Shown: positions 17,427-25,959, numbered from the stretch's first letter. The stretch: DNA of 64,000 nucleotides from Sphingobacterium tenebrionis (GCF_037126265.1 NZ_JAYLLN010000006.1:62001-126000), one strand, 5' to 3'. Notes: generated by a model from the sequence alone, not told the origin. Numbers and translations: made by a program.

Positions 17427-17434
17427 CAAATATA
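17427..17434 (-). promoter_or_regulatory. Putative EamA operon promoter, -7 element TATATTTG
   Basis: Perfect TAnnTTTG match on the minus strand, 24 nt before the EamA start. No clear -33 TTTG is present. Confidence 0.5.
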
Positions 17435-17846
17435 AGCTTATCCTAATTATTTATTTATCAGTTGGGGGTTGGGGTTGGAAATTGAGGGTTTCGAACATTT
17501 ATATATGGAAATATGACATTAAATCATGGTAATTAAGCTGATGATTTTAATTATTTTAAACAAGTATTTTTATTCTTTTTTAGTATGATTTTTTGGTGTT
17601 TTTTTTAATGTTTTTTACAGTAATTTTTAAAGATATTTTTTTGTTATATTAAAACTTAAATATTTCATAAAATATTATAAAATAGAGGATTATGATTATT
17701 TTAACAATTTATAAATATATAAATTACAATGTTTTCAATGAATTTTTAATCATTTTTTATTGATATTTTTAACTGTTTTCATACTATTTTATTCATGTTT
17801 TTTATCCATATTTTTTGACTAAAAATCAATTTTTTTGAAAAAATAT
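17435..17846. other. Very AT-rich divergent intergenic region
   Basis: About 410 bp with no ORF of note and extreme A/T content, between the divergent EamA and aromatic operons. T-tracts of 5-8 nt recur between 17567 and 17642 with centres 9.5-13 bp apart. This is roughly helical phasing and suggests intrinsically curved DNA. Confidence 0.5.
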
Positions 17847-17877
17847 TTTGCAGATATGGAGATTAGCTCTATATTTG
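17847..17877 (+). promoter_or_regulatory. Aromatic operon promoter (TTTG-N19-TATATTTG)
   Basis: The best match to the Bacteroidota housekeeping promoter in this window: -33 TTTG at 17847-17850 and -7 TATATTTG at 17870-17877, separated by exactly 19 nt. Expected transcription start is about 17882-17885, some 10 nt before the leader-peptide ATG. Confidence 0.85.
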
Positions 17878-17894
17878 ACTCAAATTAAACGGGA

Positions 17895-17960
17895 ATGCAC
17901 AAACAATACACATATACAAACTTTTGGTTCTTTTATTTTTATGATAAGAGCAGGGACTAG
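17895..17960 (+). CDS. Aromatic leader peptide of the pheA attenuator (21 aa)
   Basis: Short ORF, ATG at 17895 and TAG at 17958, absent from standard gene calls because of its size. Nine of 21 residues are aromatic: Tyr5, Tyr7 and then an unbroken run of seven, Phe-Trp-Phe-Phe-Tyr-Phe-Tyr, at residues 10-16 (17922-17942). The rest is hydrophilic (MHKQ start, DKSRD end). It starts about 10 nt after the predicted transcription start. Its stop codon lies inside the left half of the antiterminator hairpin, and a terminator follows 25 nt later. This is the classical layout of a leader peptide that senses charged Phe/Tyr/Trp tRNA by ribosome stalling. The peptide itself probably has no other function. 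Confidence 0.88.
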   Translation: MHKQYTYTNFWFFYFYDKSRD

Positions 17961-17992
17961 TATATGGTATCGGAAGCGATATATGAGGTCCC
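17953..17992 (+). promoter_or_regulatory. Antiterminator hairpin of the pheA attenuator
   Basis: GGGAC (17953-17957) can pair with GTCCC (17988-17992). The inner helix is TATCG (17968-17972)/CGATA (17977-17981) around GAAG, with a further AU-rich helix between. The right arm uses the same bases as the left arm of the terminator, so the two folds exclude each other. A ribosome paused on the aromatic codons would leave this hairpin free to form. A ribosome reaching the UAG stop (17958) would cover its left arm and permit termination. Confidence 0.75.
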
Positions 17993-18019
17993 AAATGTAA
18001 AGTTTGGGACCTTTTTTTT
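17986..18019 (+). terminator. Attenuator terminator upstream of pheA
   Basis: Perfect 10-bp stem AGGTCCCAAA (17986-17995)/TTTGGGACCT (18003-18012), loop TGTAAAG, then eight T residues (18012-18019). It stands 47 nt before the pheA start codon and after the leader peptide, so it must be read through for the operon to be expressed. Confidence 0.92.
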
Positions 18020-18066
18020 GGCATCCAGCAAAGCATTCAACAATAAACAACACAGTAAAATTTAAA

Positions 18067-18897
18067 ATGAGCGAGAAAACAAGAATAGCCATCCAAGGAG
18101 TTAAAGCATCCTTTCACGAAGAAGCAGCATACAAGTATTTCGGTACGGAGATCGAAACATTGGAATGTACCTCTTTCAAACAGACTTGCGAAATGTTGAA
18201 ACAAGGAAAAGCAGACTACGTGGTAATGGCGATTGAAAACTCGATTGCAGGTAGCATCCTGCCAAACTACAACCTCCTGAGGGATTACCGATTCCATATT
18301 ATTGGTGAGGTCCATCTGAACATTCAGCAACATTTATTGGCGCTTCCAGGGGTTAAGCTTTCTGATATACATTATGTAGAGTCCCACCCTATCGCTATCC
18401 GCCAATGTGATGAATTCCTTTCCGAGCATCCTGAATGGACGATAAAAGAGGGAATGGATACCGCTGCATGTGCTAAAAAAATATTGGATGATAAGTTGAC
18501 AAACACCGCAGCGATTGCTTCTGAAGCTGCTGCAAAACTATACGGTTTACAGATCCTGGAAAAAAGGATCGAAACCAATAAGAAAAACTCCACCCGTTTC
18601 TTGATTCTATCCAACGACTTGGAGGAACAGAAAAATGCAAACAAAGCATCTATTTCTTTCCAGACTTCTCATGCGATTGGCGCCTTGGCCTCTGTGTTGC
18701 AATGTTTTGCAGAGCAGAATGTAAACTTGAGTAAGATCCAATCCATGCCAGTGGTTGGACGTAGGAACGAATACGACTTTTATGTGGATGTGGAATGGAA
18801 AAAGCAGTCGGATTATGATGCTGCCATCCGCAAGGTCCTAAAACATACCGTGAACTTCAGTATCATGGGTGAATATGTGAAAAACGAAAAAATCTAA
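18067..18897 (+). CDS. pheA: Prephenate dehydratase
   Basis: Monofunctional enzyme, 276 aa, that converts prephenate to phenylpyruvate for phenylalanine synthesis. The PDT domain shows IAIQGVKASFHEEAA at the start, MAIENSIAGSILPNYNLL, and ESHPIAIRQC with NSTRF later. The C-terminal ACT domain (FQTSHAIGALASVLQCFAEQ and following) provides Phe feedback inhibition. The frame is open back to 18004, but those codons fall in the terminator, so MSEKTRIAI at 18067 is the true start. It is first structural gene of the attenuator-controlled operon. Confidence 0.95.
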   Translation: MSEKTRIAIQGVKASFHEEAAYKYFGTEIETLECTSFKQTCEMLKQGKADYVVMAIENSIAGSILPNYNLLRDYRFHIIGEVHLNIQQHLLALPGVKLSDIHYVESHPIAIRQCDEFLSEHPEWTIKEGMDTAACAKKILDDKLTNTAAIASEAAAKLYGLQILEKRIETNKKNSTRFLILSNDLEEQKNANKASISFQTSHAIGALASVLQCFAEQNVNLSKIQSMPVVGRRNEYDFYVDVEWKKQSDYDAAIRKVLKHTVNFSIMGEYVKNEKI

Positions 18898-18934
18898 ATC
18901 TAATTAAATACGTAAAAATTAAAGACAACATACA

Positions 18935-20041
18935 ATGAAACATTCATTAGACATCCTTCCTTTAAAATCTTGGTTAGACACAGGGGATAAACCATTAATC
19001 ATCGCGGGACCATGTAGTGCAGAGACAGAAGAGCAATTGGTATCCACTGCACATTTGTTGGCCAACACTGGAAAAGTGAATGTATTACGTGCCGGAATCT
19101 GGAAACCACGTACGCGTCCAGGAGAATTCGAAGGTATCGGAAGCATCGGTTTGGAATGGTTGAAACGTGCTAAAGAAGAAACCGGATTGTTAACGGCTAC
19201 TGAAGTTGCTACAGCAAAACACGTGGAAGAAGCCTTGGCAGCTGGCGTAGATGTACTTTGGATCGGTGCCCGTTCGACGGCAAACCCATTCACTGTTCAG
19301 GAAATCGCTGATGCGCTTCAAGGTGTAGATGTTCCTGTATTGGTTAAAAACCCGGTAAACCCTGATTTGTCTCTATGGATCGGTGCGCTTGAGCGTGTGA
19401 ACAGAGCGGGTATCAAAAAATTGGCTGCGATCCACCGTGGATTCTCTTCTTACGAGAAAACAGCTTTCCGTAATGAACCGATGTGGGATCTTGCCATCCA
19501 ATTAAAAACGATTGCTCCTGATCTTCCGATCATCAACGACCCTAGCCATATCTGTGGTAACCGTGAGCTGATTCCTTACGTGACCCAAAAAGCGATGGAC
19601 ATGGATATGCAAGGATTGATCATTGAATCACATATCGATCCTTCGGTAGCTTGGACTGATGCCAAACAACAGGTTACGCCAGCAGGCTTAGCTGAACTAT
19701 TGGACAATCTTTCTGTTCGTAAACCAGAATCCAACAACCCTATTTTCGAGGATAAGTTGGCTGAATTACGTAAGCAGATCGATAAGATCGATGACCTTTT
19801 GATCAAACAGATCGGCGACCGTATGAAGATTGCAGAGAAGATCGGTGAAGTTAAAAGAGATAACAACGTAACGATCCTTCAGGTGAACCGTTGGGATGAG
19901 ATTGTTCAGAAACGTGTTCAATTGGCAAAAGCATTGAACCTGAGCGAGGAATTCACCGTGAAATACCTAGAGTTATTGCACAACGAATCTATCCGTAAGC
20001 AAAATGAGGTGATGAACACAAAAACTGTGACGGAGGCCTAA
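18935..20041 (+). CDS. Bifunctional DAHP synthase / chorismate mutase
   Basis: 368 aa. Residues about 1-265 are a type I-beta (KDO8P synthase-like) DAHP synthase: IAGPCSAETEEQL, GIWKPRTRPGEFEG, HRGFSSYEK and NDPSHICGNRE. Residues about 278-360 are an AroQ-type chorismate mutase (LAELRKQIDKIDDLLIKQI and following). The fusion joins the first shikimate step (PEP plus erythrose-4-P) to the chorismate branch point, and the mutase part usually also mediates prephenate feedback on the synthase. This domain fusion is common in Bacteroidota. Its stop codon shares a base with the aroA start (TAATG). Confidence 0.95.
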   Translation: MKHSLDILPLKSWLDTGDKPLIIAGPCSAETEEQLVSTAHLLANTGKVNVLRAGIWKPRTRPGEFEGIGSIGLEWLKRAKEETGLLTATEVATAKHVEEALAAGVDVLWIGARSTANPFTVQEIADALQGVDVPVLVKNPVNPDLSLWIGALERVNRAGIKKLAAIHRGFSSYEKTAFRNEPMWDLAIQLKTIAPDLPIINDPSHICGNRELIPYVTQKAMDMDMQGLIIESHIDPSVAWTDAKQQVTPAGLAELLDNLSVRKPESNNPIFEDKLAELRKQIDKIDDLLIKQIGDRMKIAEKIGEVKRDNNVTILQVNRWDEIVQKRVQLAKALNLSEEFTVKYLELLHNESIRKQNEVMNTKTVTEA

Positions 20042-21294
20042 TGACTGCGGAAAGCATTGTTGTAAAACACCCATCCAAAAATATAAAAGGCACGGTTCAA
20101 CTTACTGGCTCAAAGTCAGAGAGCAACCGTGCTCTTATTATCCAAGCATTGAGCAAGGGCTTGGTGAAGGTTGAAAACCTTTCAGAAGCTGCTGACACAG
20201 TAACTTTGAATGCTGCTCTGACCTTGGCTTCCAATGCATCTTCTTCCAACGAAACGTTGATCGATATTGGCCCTGCTGGTACAGCGATGAGGTTTCTTAC
20301 CTCCTACCTGAACCTGATAAAAGGAAACTTTATCTTAACTGGAACTGAACGTATGCAACTTCGTCCGATCGGAATCTTGGTTGATGCCTTGAAAGATTTG
20401 GGCGCTGACATCCATTATCAAAAAAAGAGCGGCTTTCCGCCCTTAAAAATTGAAGGGGGAATGATCCAAGGAAAAGAAAAGATCAGTATCCAAGGCAATG
20501 TTAGCAGCCAATATATCTCATCCTTATTATTGATTGCTGCTAATCTCAAAAAAGGTTTAACAATAGATATCCAAGGGGAGCTGACCTCAAGACCTTATGT
20601 AACTATGACCTTGGAAATGTTGAAGGAATGTGGGATAGACTATTCGTTTACAGAAAACCAGATCCATATCGCCAAGCAGGATTACCAAGAAACCACCATC
20701 TATGTAGAGCCTGATTGGAGCGCTGCCTCCTATTGGTATGCTATCGTCGCCTTATCCGAAAATGGGCATATCATCCTTCCTGGACTAAAAGAACACAGCC
20801 TTCAAGGTGATATGGCGATCGTAGAGATCATGAGCCATTTCGGTGTGTCGTCTAGTTTTGAGCAGGATGGCCTGCATTTAAGGAAAACCACGCTTGATTC
20901 TGAAAAGACATATTTTGATTTTAAGGAATGTCCCGATTTGGCGCAAACTGTTGTTGTAGTTGCTGCTGCTTTGAAAAAGGATGTTACTTTTACAGGCCTG
21001 GAAACTTTAAAAATCAAAGAAACAGACCGTATCTTGGCTTTACAGACAGAGATTGCCAAATTTGGCGCTCAGCTGGAGGAAGATCAACAAGATTATCACC
21101 TGAAAACGTCTGCTGTATTTACACCCGAAACAGTAACCTTTGGCACCTATGAAGACCATAGAATGGCGATGGCATTTGCACCATTAGCCATGGTATTTCC
21201 GGAGGTGATCATCGAAGAACCGATGGTGGTGGAAAAATCCTACCCAGAATTCTGGAAGCATTTAAAGGCTCAAGGTTTCGAGATCAACGACTAA
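20041..21294 (+). CDS. aroA: 3-phosphoshikimate 1-carboxyvinyltransferase (EPSP synthase)
   Basis: 417 aa; transfers enolpyruvyl from PEP to shikimate-3-phosphate. Visible motifs: LTGSKSESNRALIIQAL at the N terminus, GPAGTAMRFLTSYL near residue 80, GNVSSQYISSLLL near residue 152, and KIKETDRI and YEDHRMAMAFAPLA at the C terminus. The GTAMRF motif suggests glyphosate-sensitivity motifs of class I type, but the class cannot be settled by eye. It is translationally coupled to the upstream DAHP synthase gene by a 1-nt overlap. Confidence 0.95.
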   Translation: MTAESIVVKHPSKNIKGTVQLTGSKSESNRALIIQALSKGLVKVENLSEAADTVTLNAALTLASNASSSNETLIDIGPAGTAMRFLTSYLNLIKGNFILTGTERMQLRPIGILVDALKDLGADIHYQKKSGFPPLKIEGGMIQGKEKISIQGNVSSQYISSLLLIAANLKKGLTIDIQGELTSRPYVTMTLEMLKECGIDYSFTENQIHIAKQDYQETTIYVEPDWSAASYWYAIVALSENGHIILPGLKEHSLQGDMAIVEIMSHFGVSSSFEQDGLHLRKTTLDSEKTYFDFKECPDLAQTVVVVAAALKKDVTFTGLETLKIKETDRILALQTEIAKFGAQLEEDQQDYHLKTSAVFTPETVTFGTYEDHRMAMAFAPLAMVFPEVIIEEPMVVEKSYPEFWKHLKAQGFEIND

Positions 21295-21411
21295 TCAATC
21301 TTTAAAGAATCAGGATCAAAGATCTAATCAATTTTTATAGAATAAGCTATTTATTTAATAGGCTAAATTATTTAACATCATTTTTCATATATTTACGGGC
21401 ATTATAGCATT

Positions 21412-22509
21412 ATGGCAGGAAATTCTTTTGGCGATATTTTTAAGATTACCACTTTTGGTGAATCTCATGGGAAGGCTATCGGGGTAATTATTGATGGTTG
21501 TCCATCATTAATCGACATCGATGAGGAATTTATCCAATCGGAATTGGATAAGCGTAGGCCAGGCCAATCTAAAATTACTACCCAACGGAAGGAAAGCGAT
21601 ACTGCTCAGATCCTTTCGGGAGTTTTCGAAGGAAAATCTACCGGAACGCCGATTGCTATAGTGATTCCCAACGAGGATCAACGCTCTAAAGATTACTCGC
21701 ATATCCAAGATAAATTCAGACCTTCACATGCCGATTACACCTACCAACAAAAGTATGGTATCCGTGATTATCGTGGTGGTGGTCGTTCATCTGCTCGCGA
21801 AACTGCTGCTCGGGTAGCCGCTGGAGCTATTGCAAAACTATTCTTAAAGAAACATGGTATTGAAGTATTCGCGCATGTTTCTGGTGTTGGCCATATTGAA
21901 GCGCCAAATATCGATGTTACAAACCTTTCTACGCTATTGGAGATCAGAGAGGGAAATATTGTTCGCTGCGCAGACCCTGCAACAGCAGCTGAAATGGCGG
22001 AATTCATCGATGGCATTCGTAAAAATGGGGATACCGTTGGCGGAAGAATATCTACCATAATCCGCAATGTACCAGTGGGTTTAGGTGAGCCGGTATTCGA
22101 CAAACTGCATGCCGATCTTGCCAAGGCAATGATGGGGATCAATGCAGTGCATGGTTTTGAATATGGTTCAGGTTTTGAAGGTTCCTTTATGAAAGGTTCA
22201 GAACATAATGATATATTTGTCAACGAAGATGCTAAAGTAAAAACATTAACCAATTTTTCTGGTGGTATCCAAGGCGGCATTTCCAACGGCATGGATATTA
22301 CCTTTAAAACTGCATTTAAACCTGTGGCAACCATCATGCGTGATCAAGCAACAATAAATGAGGAAGGCCAAGAGGCTACAATCTCGGGCAAGGGACGTCA
22401 TGATCCTTGCGTGGTACCTCGTGCTGTGATCATCGTGGAAGCGATGGCTGCATTGGTGATTGCAGATCACCTATTGAAACATAATGCTTATTTAAATAAT
22501 GCCTATTAG
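21412..22509 (+). CDS. aroC: Chorismate synthase
   Basis: 365 aa; FMN-dependent 1,4-elimination of phosphate from EPSP to give chorismate. Signatures seen: GNSFGDIFKITTFGESHG, the basic segment KRRPGQSKITTQRKESD, YRGGGRSSARETAARVAAGA near residue 121, and GKGRHDPCVVPRAV near the C terminus. It is separated from aroA by 117 bp with no terminator. A near-consensus TATATTTA at 21388-21395 could give it an extra promoter. It overlaps the ROK gene by 11 nt. Confidence 0.96.
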   Translation: MAGNSFGDIFKITTFGESHGKAIGVIIDGCPSLIDIDEEFIQSELDKRRPGQSKITTQRKESDTAQILSGVFEGKSTGTPIAIVIPNEDQRSKDYSHIQDKFRPSHADYTYQQKYGIRDYRGGGRSSARETAARVAAGAIAKLFLKKHGIEVFAHVSGVGHIEAPNIDVTNLSTLLEIREGNIVRCADPATAAEMAEFIDGIRKNGDTVGGRISTIIRNVPVGLGEPVFDKLHADLAKAMMGINAVHGFEYGSGFEGSFMKGSEHNDIFVNEDAKVKTLTNFSGGIQGGISNGMDITFKTAFKPVATIMRDQATINEEGQEATISGKGRHDPCVVPRAVIIVEAMAALVIADHLLKHNAYLNNAY

Positions 22510-23362
22510 CGACTATATACTATCCTGCGATATCGGGGGGTCACATATTACATCTGCTATTGTCGACAGGTCGACATGGACAATTATTGAAAAAACTATC
22601 ACGCGTTCGCATGTTAATTCGCTGCAAAATGCTAAATCGATTTTTCAAGAATGGACCTCCAACATGAAAAACTGCTTGGCCAAAATGGAATCCCAAGTGA
22701 CCCAAATCGGCATTGCAGCACCCGGTCCCTTTGATTATGAAAAGGGAATCCCGCTGATGAAGGGACAGGCAAAATACGATAGCATTTATAAAGTTCCGGT
22801 AACAGATCCTATTATAGAGGGAATCGGAGATGAAAACCTCCATATTCGTTACATCAACGATGCTGCGGCATTTTTACAGGGTGAAGTTTTCGGAGGTAGA
22901 CTGGAACATAAAGATTGTGTCCTGGGGGTAACTCTAGGAACAGGATTGGGATCGGCTGTTTGGCGGAATGGCGAAAAGGCATTCGATGCGGATCTATGGA
23001 ACACAGTCTATAAGGATTCCATCTATGAAGAATATTTGGTAACCCGTTGGTTCACCAAAAGATTTGAGGAATTGACCGGAAAATCAGAAAAAGGGTTGCG
23101 TGAGATTTTGGAGAACAACAAAGGCGCAGAAGTTGATCAATTATTAAAAGAATATAGTCAAAACCTAGCCAGCTTCCTCCATTTCTTTAGCCAAAAGCAT
23201 CAATGTAAGCATTTGATAATCGGCGGAAATATCGTAAAGGCATGGGATCTTATTTTTAAAGATAAATCCCTTTTGAAAGGTTTGGACATCTCTATAGGCA
23301 AATACCAGGAACATGCGGCCATTATTGGTGCTGCTTCCCTATTTTCAAACGAAGAACAATAA
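22499..23362 (+). CDS. ROK family protein (sugar kinase-like)
   Basis: 287 aa. The ASKHA ATP-binding phosphate-1 motif is DIGGSHITSAI near residue 11. The catalytic Asp region is INDAAAFLQGE near residue 119, and the phosphate-2 loop is GVTLGTGLGSAVW near residue 142. The Cys-rich zinc motif (CxCGxxGCxE) of typical ROK kinases is absent; KRFEELTGKSEKG occupies the place. It overlaps the aroC stop by 11 nt, so it belongs to the aromatic operon by transcription although no pathway link is obvious. It could be a glucokinase-like enzyme or a kinase of another hydroxylated substrate. Confidence 0.8.
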   Translation: MPISDYILSCDIGGSHITSAIVDRSTWTIIEKTITRSHVNSLQNAKSIFQEWTSNMKNCLAKMESQVTQIGIAAPGPFDYEKGIPLMKGQAKYDSIYKVPVTDPIIEGIGDENLHIRYINDAAAFLQGEVFGGRLEHKDCVLGVTLGTGLGSAVWRNGEKAFDADLWNTVYKDSIYEEYLVTRWFTKRFEELTGKSEKGLREILENNKGAEVDQLLKEYSQNLASFLHFFSQKHQCKHLIIGGNIVKAWDLIFKDKSLLKGLDISIGKYQEHAAIIGAASLFSNEEQ

Positions 23363-23387
23363 ATCAGGTAATTAAATCTTAAATCGG

Positions 23388-23424
23388 AAAATATCCTCCT
23401 TAGAACAAAGGAGGATATTTTTTT
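23388..23424. terminator. Bidirectional terminator between ROK and E1 genes
   Basis: Perfect 14-bp stem AAAATATCCTCCTT/AAGGAGGATATTTT with a 6-nt loop AGAACA, T-rich on both sides. The stop codon of the convergent E1 gene (23400-23402) lies inside the hairpin. Confidence 0.92.
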
Positions 23425-25817
23425 GGATTGCTTTCAGACATGATCTGATAAGCAGTTTCTACCACATCATCTACAGCAGGTTTAGTGAAGTAATCACCAT
23501 CTGATCCGTATGGCGGTCTATGTGCTTTAGCGGTCAAAGTCCTAGGTTTAGCATCCAGGAAGTAATAACCACCTTGTTTTTCTAAAATCTCATGGGTAAT
23601 GAACGCTGATGCCCCTCCTGGAAAATCCTCATCGACAACCAATAATCTATTGGTCTTCTCCAATGATTTTGCTGAAATAGCTTCCCTATCAAAAGGTTGT
23701 AGACATTGTGCGTCGATAATTTCAATCGAAATTCCGACCTTATCCAATTCCAATGCAGCCTCCTGAACGATCCTTAACGTAGAGCCATAAGAAACAACCG
23801 TGATATCAGATCCTTCCCTTAACAGCTCTGCCTTGCCGATCGGCACGGTGAAATCACCAATATTTGCAGGCATTTTTTCTTTCAAACGGTACCCATTCAA
23901 GCATTCGATGACCAATGCTGGTTCATCCCCTTTTAATAAGGTATTGTACATACCAGCAGCTTGCGTCATGTTCCTTGGTACACAGATATGCACTCCGCGA
24001 AGCCCGCCCAATAAAACTGACATCGGAGAACCCGAATGCCAGATCCCTTCTAAACGGTGCCCCCTCGTTCTCACGATCAAAGGCGCCTTCTGCTGACCTT
24101 TAGTCCGATAGCTCAAGCTTGCCAGATCATCACTCAATACAGGAAATGCGTAGATCAGATAATCGAGGTATTGGATCTCAGCAATCGGTCTGAAACCACG
24201 TACCGCAAGCCCAATACCCTTTCCAATAATGGCAGTCTCCCGAATTCCAGTATCAAATATACGTTGTTCACCAAATTCCTCCTGTAGTCCAGCAAAACCT
24301 TGGTTCACATCTCCAATTTTCCCTACATCTTCTCCAAATGCCAATAAACGAGCATCCTTATCAAAATTAGCTCGGAAGCAGGCATTCAGAACTTCCCTAC
24401 CATCTACGATAGCCGCATCTGCATCATAGTTTGCAGGAATCTCCTCCACCTTTAGCGGAGAATGCTGTGTAGAAGAATACAACTTATCGTTGAAGCGGAA
24501 ACTATTAAGCTCCTGACTTTTTTTGTACCAAGCCAATAACTCTTCTTTTCCAGCAACCTCCACACCGCGCAACTCCCTGATCACCCTTCTAACATTGACA
24601 TAAACCTCCTTTAGAGAAGGCTCTGTAATAGACAATAAGGTTTTCAAAGGTATTTCCACTGCGTGGTGATTGATCCCCTGAAGCAGTTCAATGGCTTCCG
24701 TTAGATCAACCTGTAAGGTCTTTTTATAATCTGACCAGGCACGTTTCTGTTCTTGTCGAACAAAATCCTTGGCCTCTGATTCAATCTGTTTTAATTCCTC
24801 TTCATCTGCAATACCCGAACTCAACATCCATTCCCGCATGCGGTCATTACAATCAAAATCCGTCTCCCAAGTCAATCGTTCGGGAGATTTATATCTTTCA
24901 TGCGAACCCGAGGAAGAGTGTCCCTGAGGTTGGGTCATTTCATAGACATGCACCAAACATGGTTTGCAATGCTCACGAGCATATTCTGCAGCCTTTTCGT
25001 ACACCTCACAAAGCCCGGCATAATCCCATCCTTTGACCTTAAAGATCTGGTAGCCTTGTCCTGACTCATCCTCCTGAAATCCCCTCAACACGTTGGAAAT
25101 ATCCCCTTTGGTTGTTTGAATTTCATTAGGAACCGAAATCCCATAGCCATCATCCCAAATGGAGATCACGACTGGAATCTGCTTTACCCCAGCGGCATTC
25201 ACCGTCTCCCAGAACACACCTTCTGAGGTAGATGCATTTCCAATGGTACAGAAGATTACTTCCTGACCATCTTTGGTAAACTTTTCACTGTGTGAAAGCC
25301 CTGGATTGTTACGATATAGTTTAGAGGCTAAGCCGAGGCCGAGAATTCTGGCCATCTGCCCACCTGTAGTAGATACATCCGAAAAGGAGTTGACCTGAGC
25401 GGTCTGATCCAACCATTCGCCATCCTCATCCAATAATTTCGTGGAGAAATGGGCCACCATCTGCCTACCTCCGGAGGAAGTATCAGCGGAAAGGTCGGGA
25501 TTGGAATACAATTGGGAAAAGAAATGATAGATACTGCTGATGCCTAAGGCAAATGCTAAGGTTTGATCCCGGTAATACCCAGAACGCCAATCTCCAGGTT
25601 TGAAAACCTTGGATAAAGCAATTTGTGCTAATTCTTTTCCGTCGCCAAAAATCCCAAACTTTGCTTTCCCGGTCAGCACTTCTTTCCTTCCCAACAAACT
25701 TACGATACGGCTTTGAACGGCTAGTTTATAATCGTCTATAAGGACCTGGCGGAATTCCTCATAACTAATTTTCTCTGAATTAAATTGCACTGGTCTTGTC
25801 GCGTTTAAATCTGACAT
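23400..25817 (-). CDS. 2-oxoacid dehydrogenase E1, fused alpha and beta subunits
   Basis: 805-aa thiamine-diphosphate enzyme. Residues about 30-400 are E1-alpha with the TPP loop (GNASTSEGVFWETVNAAG, then IWDDGYGISVPN). Residues about 465-805 are E1-beta (LLAFGEDVGKIGDVNQGF, TGIRETAIIGKGIGLAVRGFRPIAEIQY). The resemblance is to branched-chain 2-oxoacid dehydrogenases, which decarboxylate the 2-oxo acids of Val, Leu and Ile to supply branched fatty acid primers; pyruvate is an alternative. No E2 or E3 gene is adjacent. A TACTTTTG promoter element (25838-25845) lies just upstream. Confidence 0.9.
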   Translation of the reverse strand: MSDLNATRPVQFNSEKISYEEFRQVLIDDYKLAVQSRIVSLLGRKEVLTGKAKFGIFGDGKELAQIALSKVFKPGDWRSGYYRDQTLAFALGISSIYHFFSQLYSNPDLSADTSSGGRQMVAHFSTKLLDEDGEWLDQTAQVNSFSDVSTTGGQMARILGLGLASKLYRNNPGLSHSEKFTKDGQEVIFCTIGNASTSEGVFWETVNAAGVKQIPVVISIWDDGYGISVPNEIQTTKGDISNVLRGFQEDESGQGYQIFKVKGWDYAGLCEVYEKAAEYAREHCKPCLVHVYEMTQPQGHSSSGSHERYKSPERLTWETDFDCNDRMREWMLSSGIADEEELKQIESEAKDFVRQEQKRAWSDYKKTLQVDLTEAIELLQGINHHAVEIPLKTLLSITEPSLKEVYVNVRRVIRELRGVEVAGKEELLAWYKKSQELNSFRFNDKLYSSTQHSPLKVEEIPANYDADAAIVDGREVLNACFRANFDKDARLLAFGEDVGKIGDVNQGFAGLQEEFGEQRIFDTGIRETAIIGKGIGLAVRGFRPIAEIQYLDYLIYAFPVLSDDLASLSYRTKGQQKAPLIVRTRGHRLEGIWHSGSPMSVLLGGLRGVHICVPRNMTQAAGMYNTLLKGDEPALVIECLNGYRLKEKMPANIGDFTVPIGKAELLREGSDITVVSYGSTLRIVQEAALELDKVGISIEIIDAQCLQPFDREAISAKSLEKTNRLLVVDEDFPGGASAFITHEILEKQGGYYFLDAKPRTLTAKAHRPPYGSDGDYFTKPAVDDVVETAYQIMSESNPKKYPPLF

Positions 25818-25837
25818 TAAAGTGTTTCCTGTTTTAA

Positions 25838-25845
25838 CAAAAGTA
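25838..25845 (-). promoter_or_regulatory. Putative E1 promoter, -7 element TACTTTTG
   Basis: Perfect TAnnTTTG match on the minus strand, 20 nt upstream of the E1 start codon. Confidence 0.5.
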
Positions 25846-25959
25846 ATAAAATAAACCTGTATATCTTAATCCGAAGAGAGGTTTAATCCCATGTAATTTG
25901 AATTAATCACTTAACATTAGGACTTTATTCACTACTTTTAGCCGTATTTTTATTTTAAC

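Noticed and set aside
18004..18066. N-terminal extension of pheA
   Set aside because: The extra codons lie in the right arm and T-tract of the attenuator terminator; MSEKTRIAI at 18067 matches the family N terminus.
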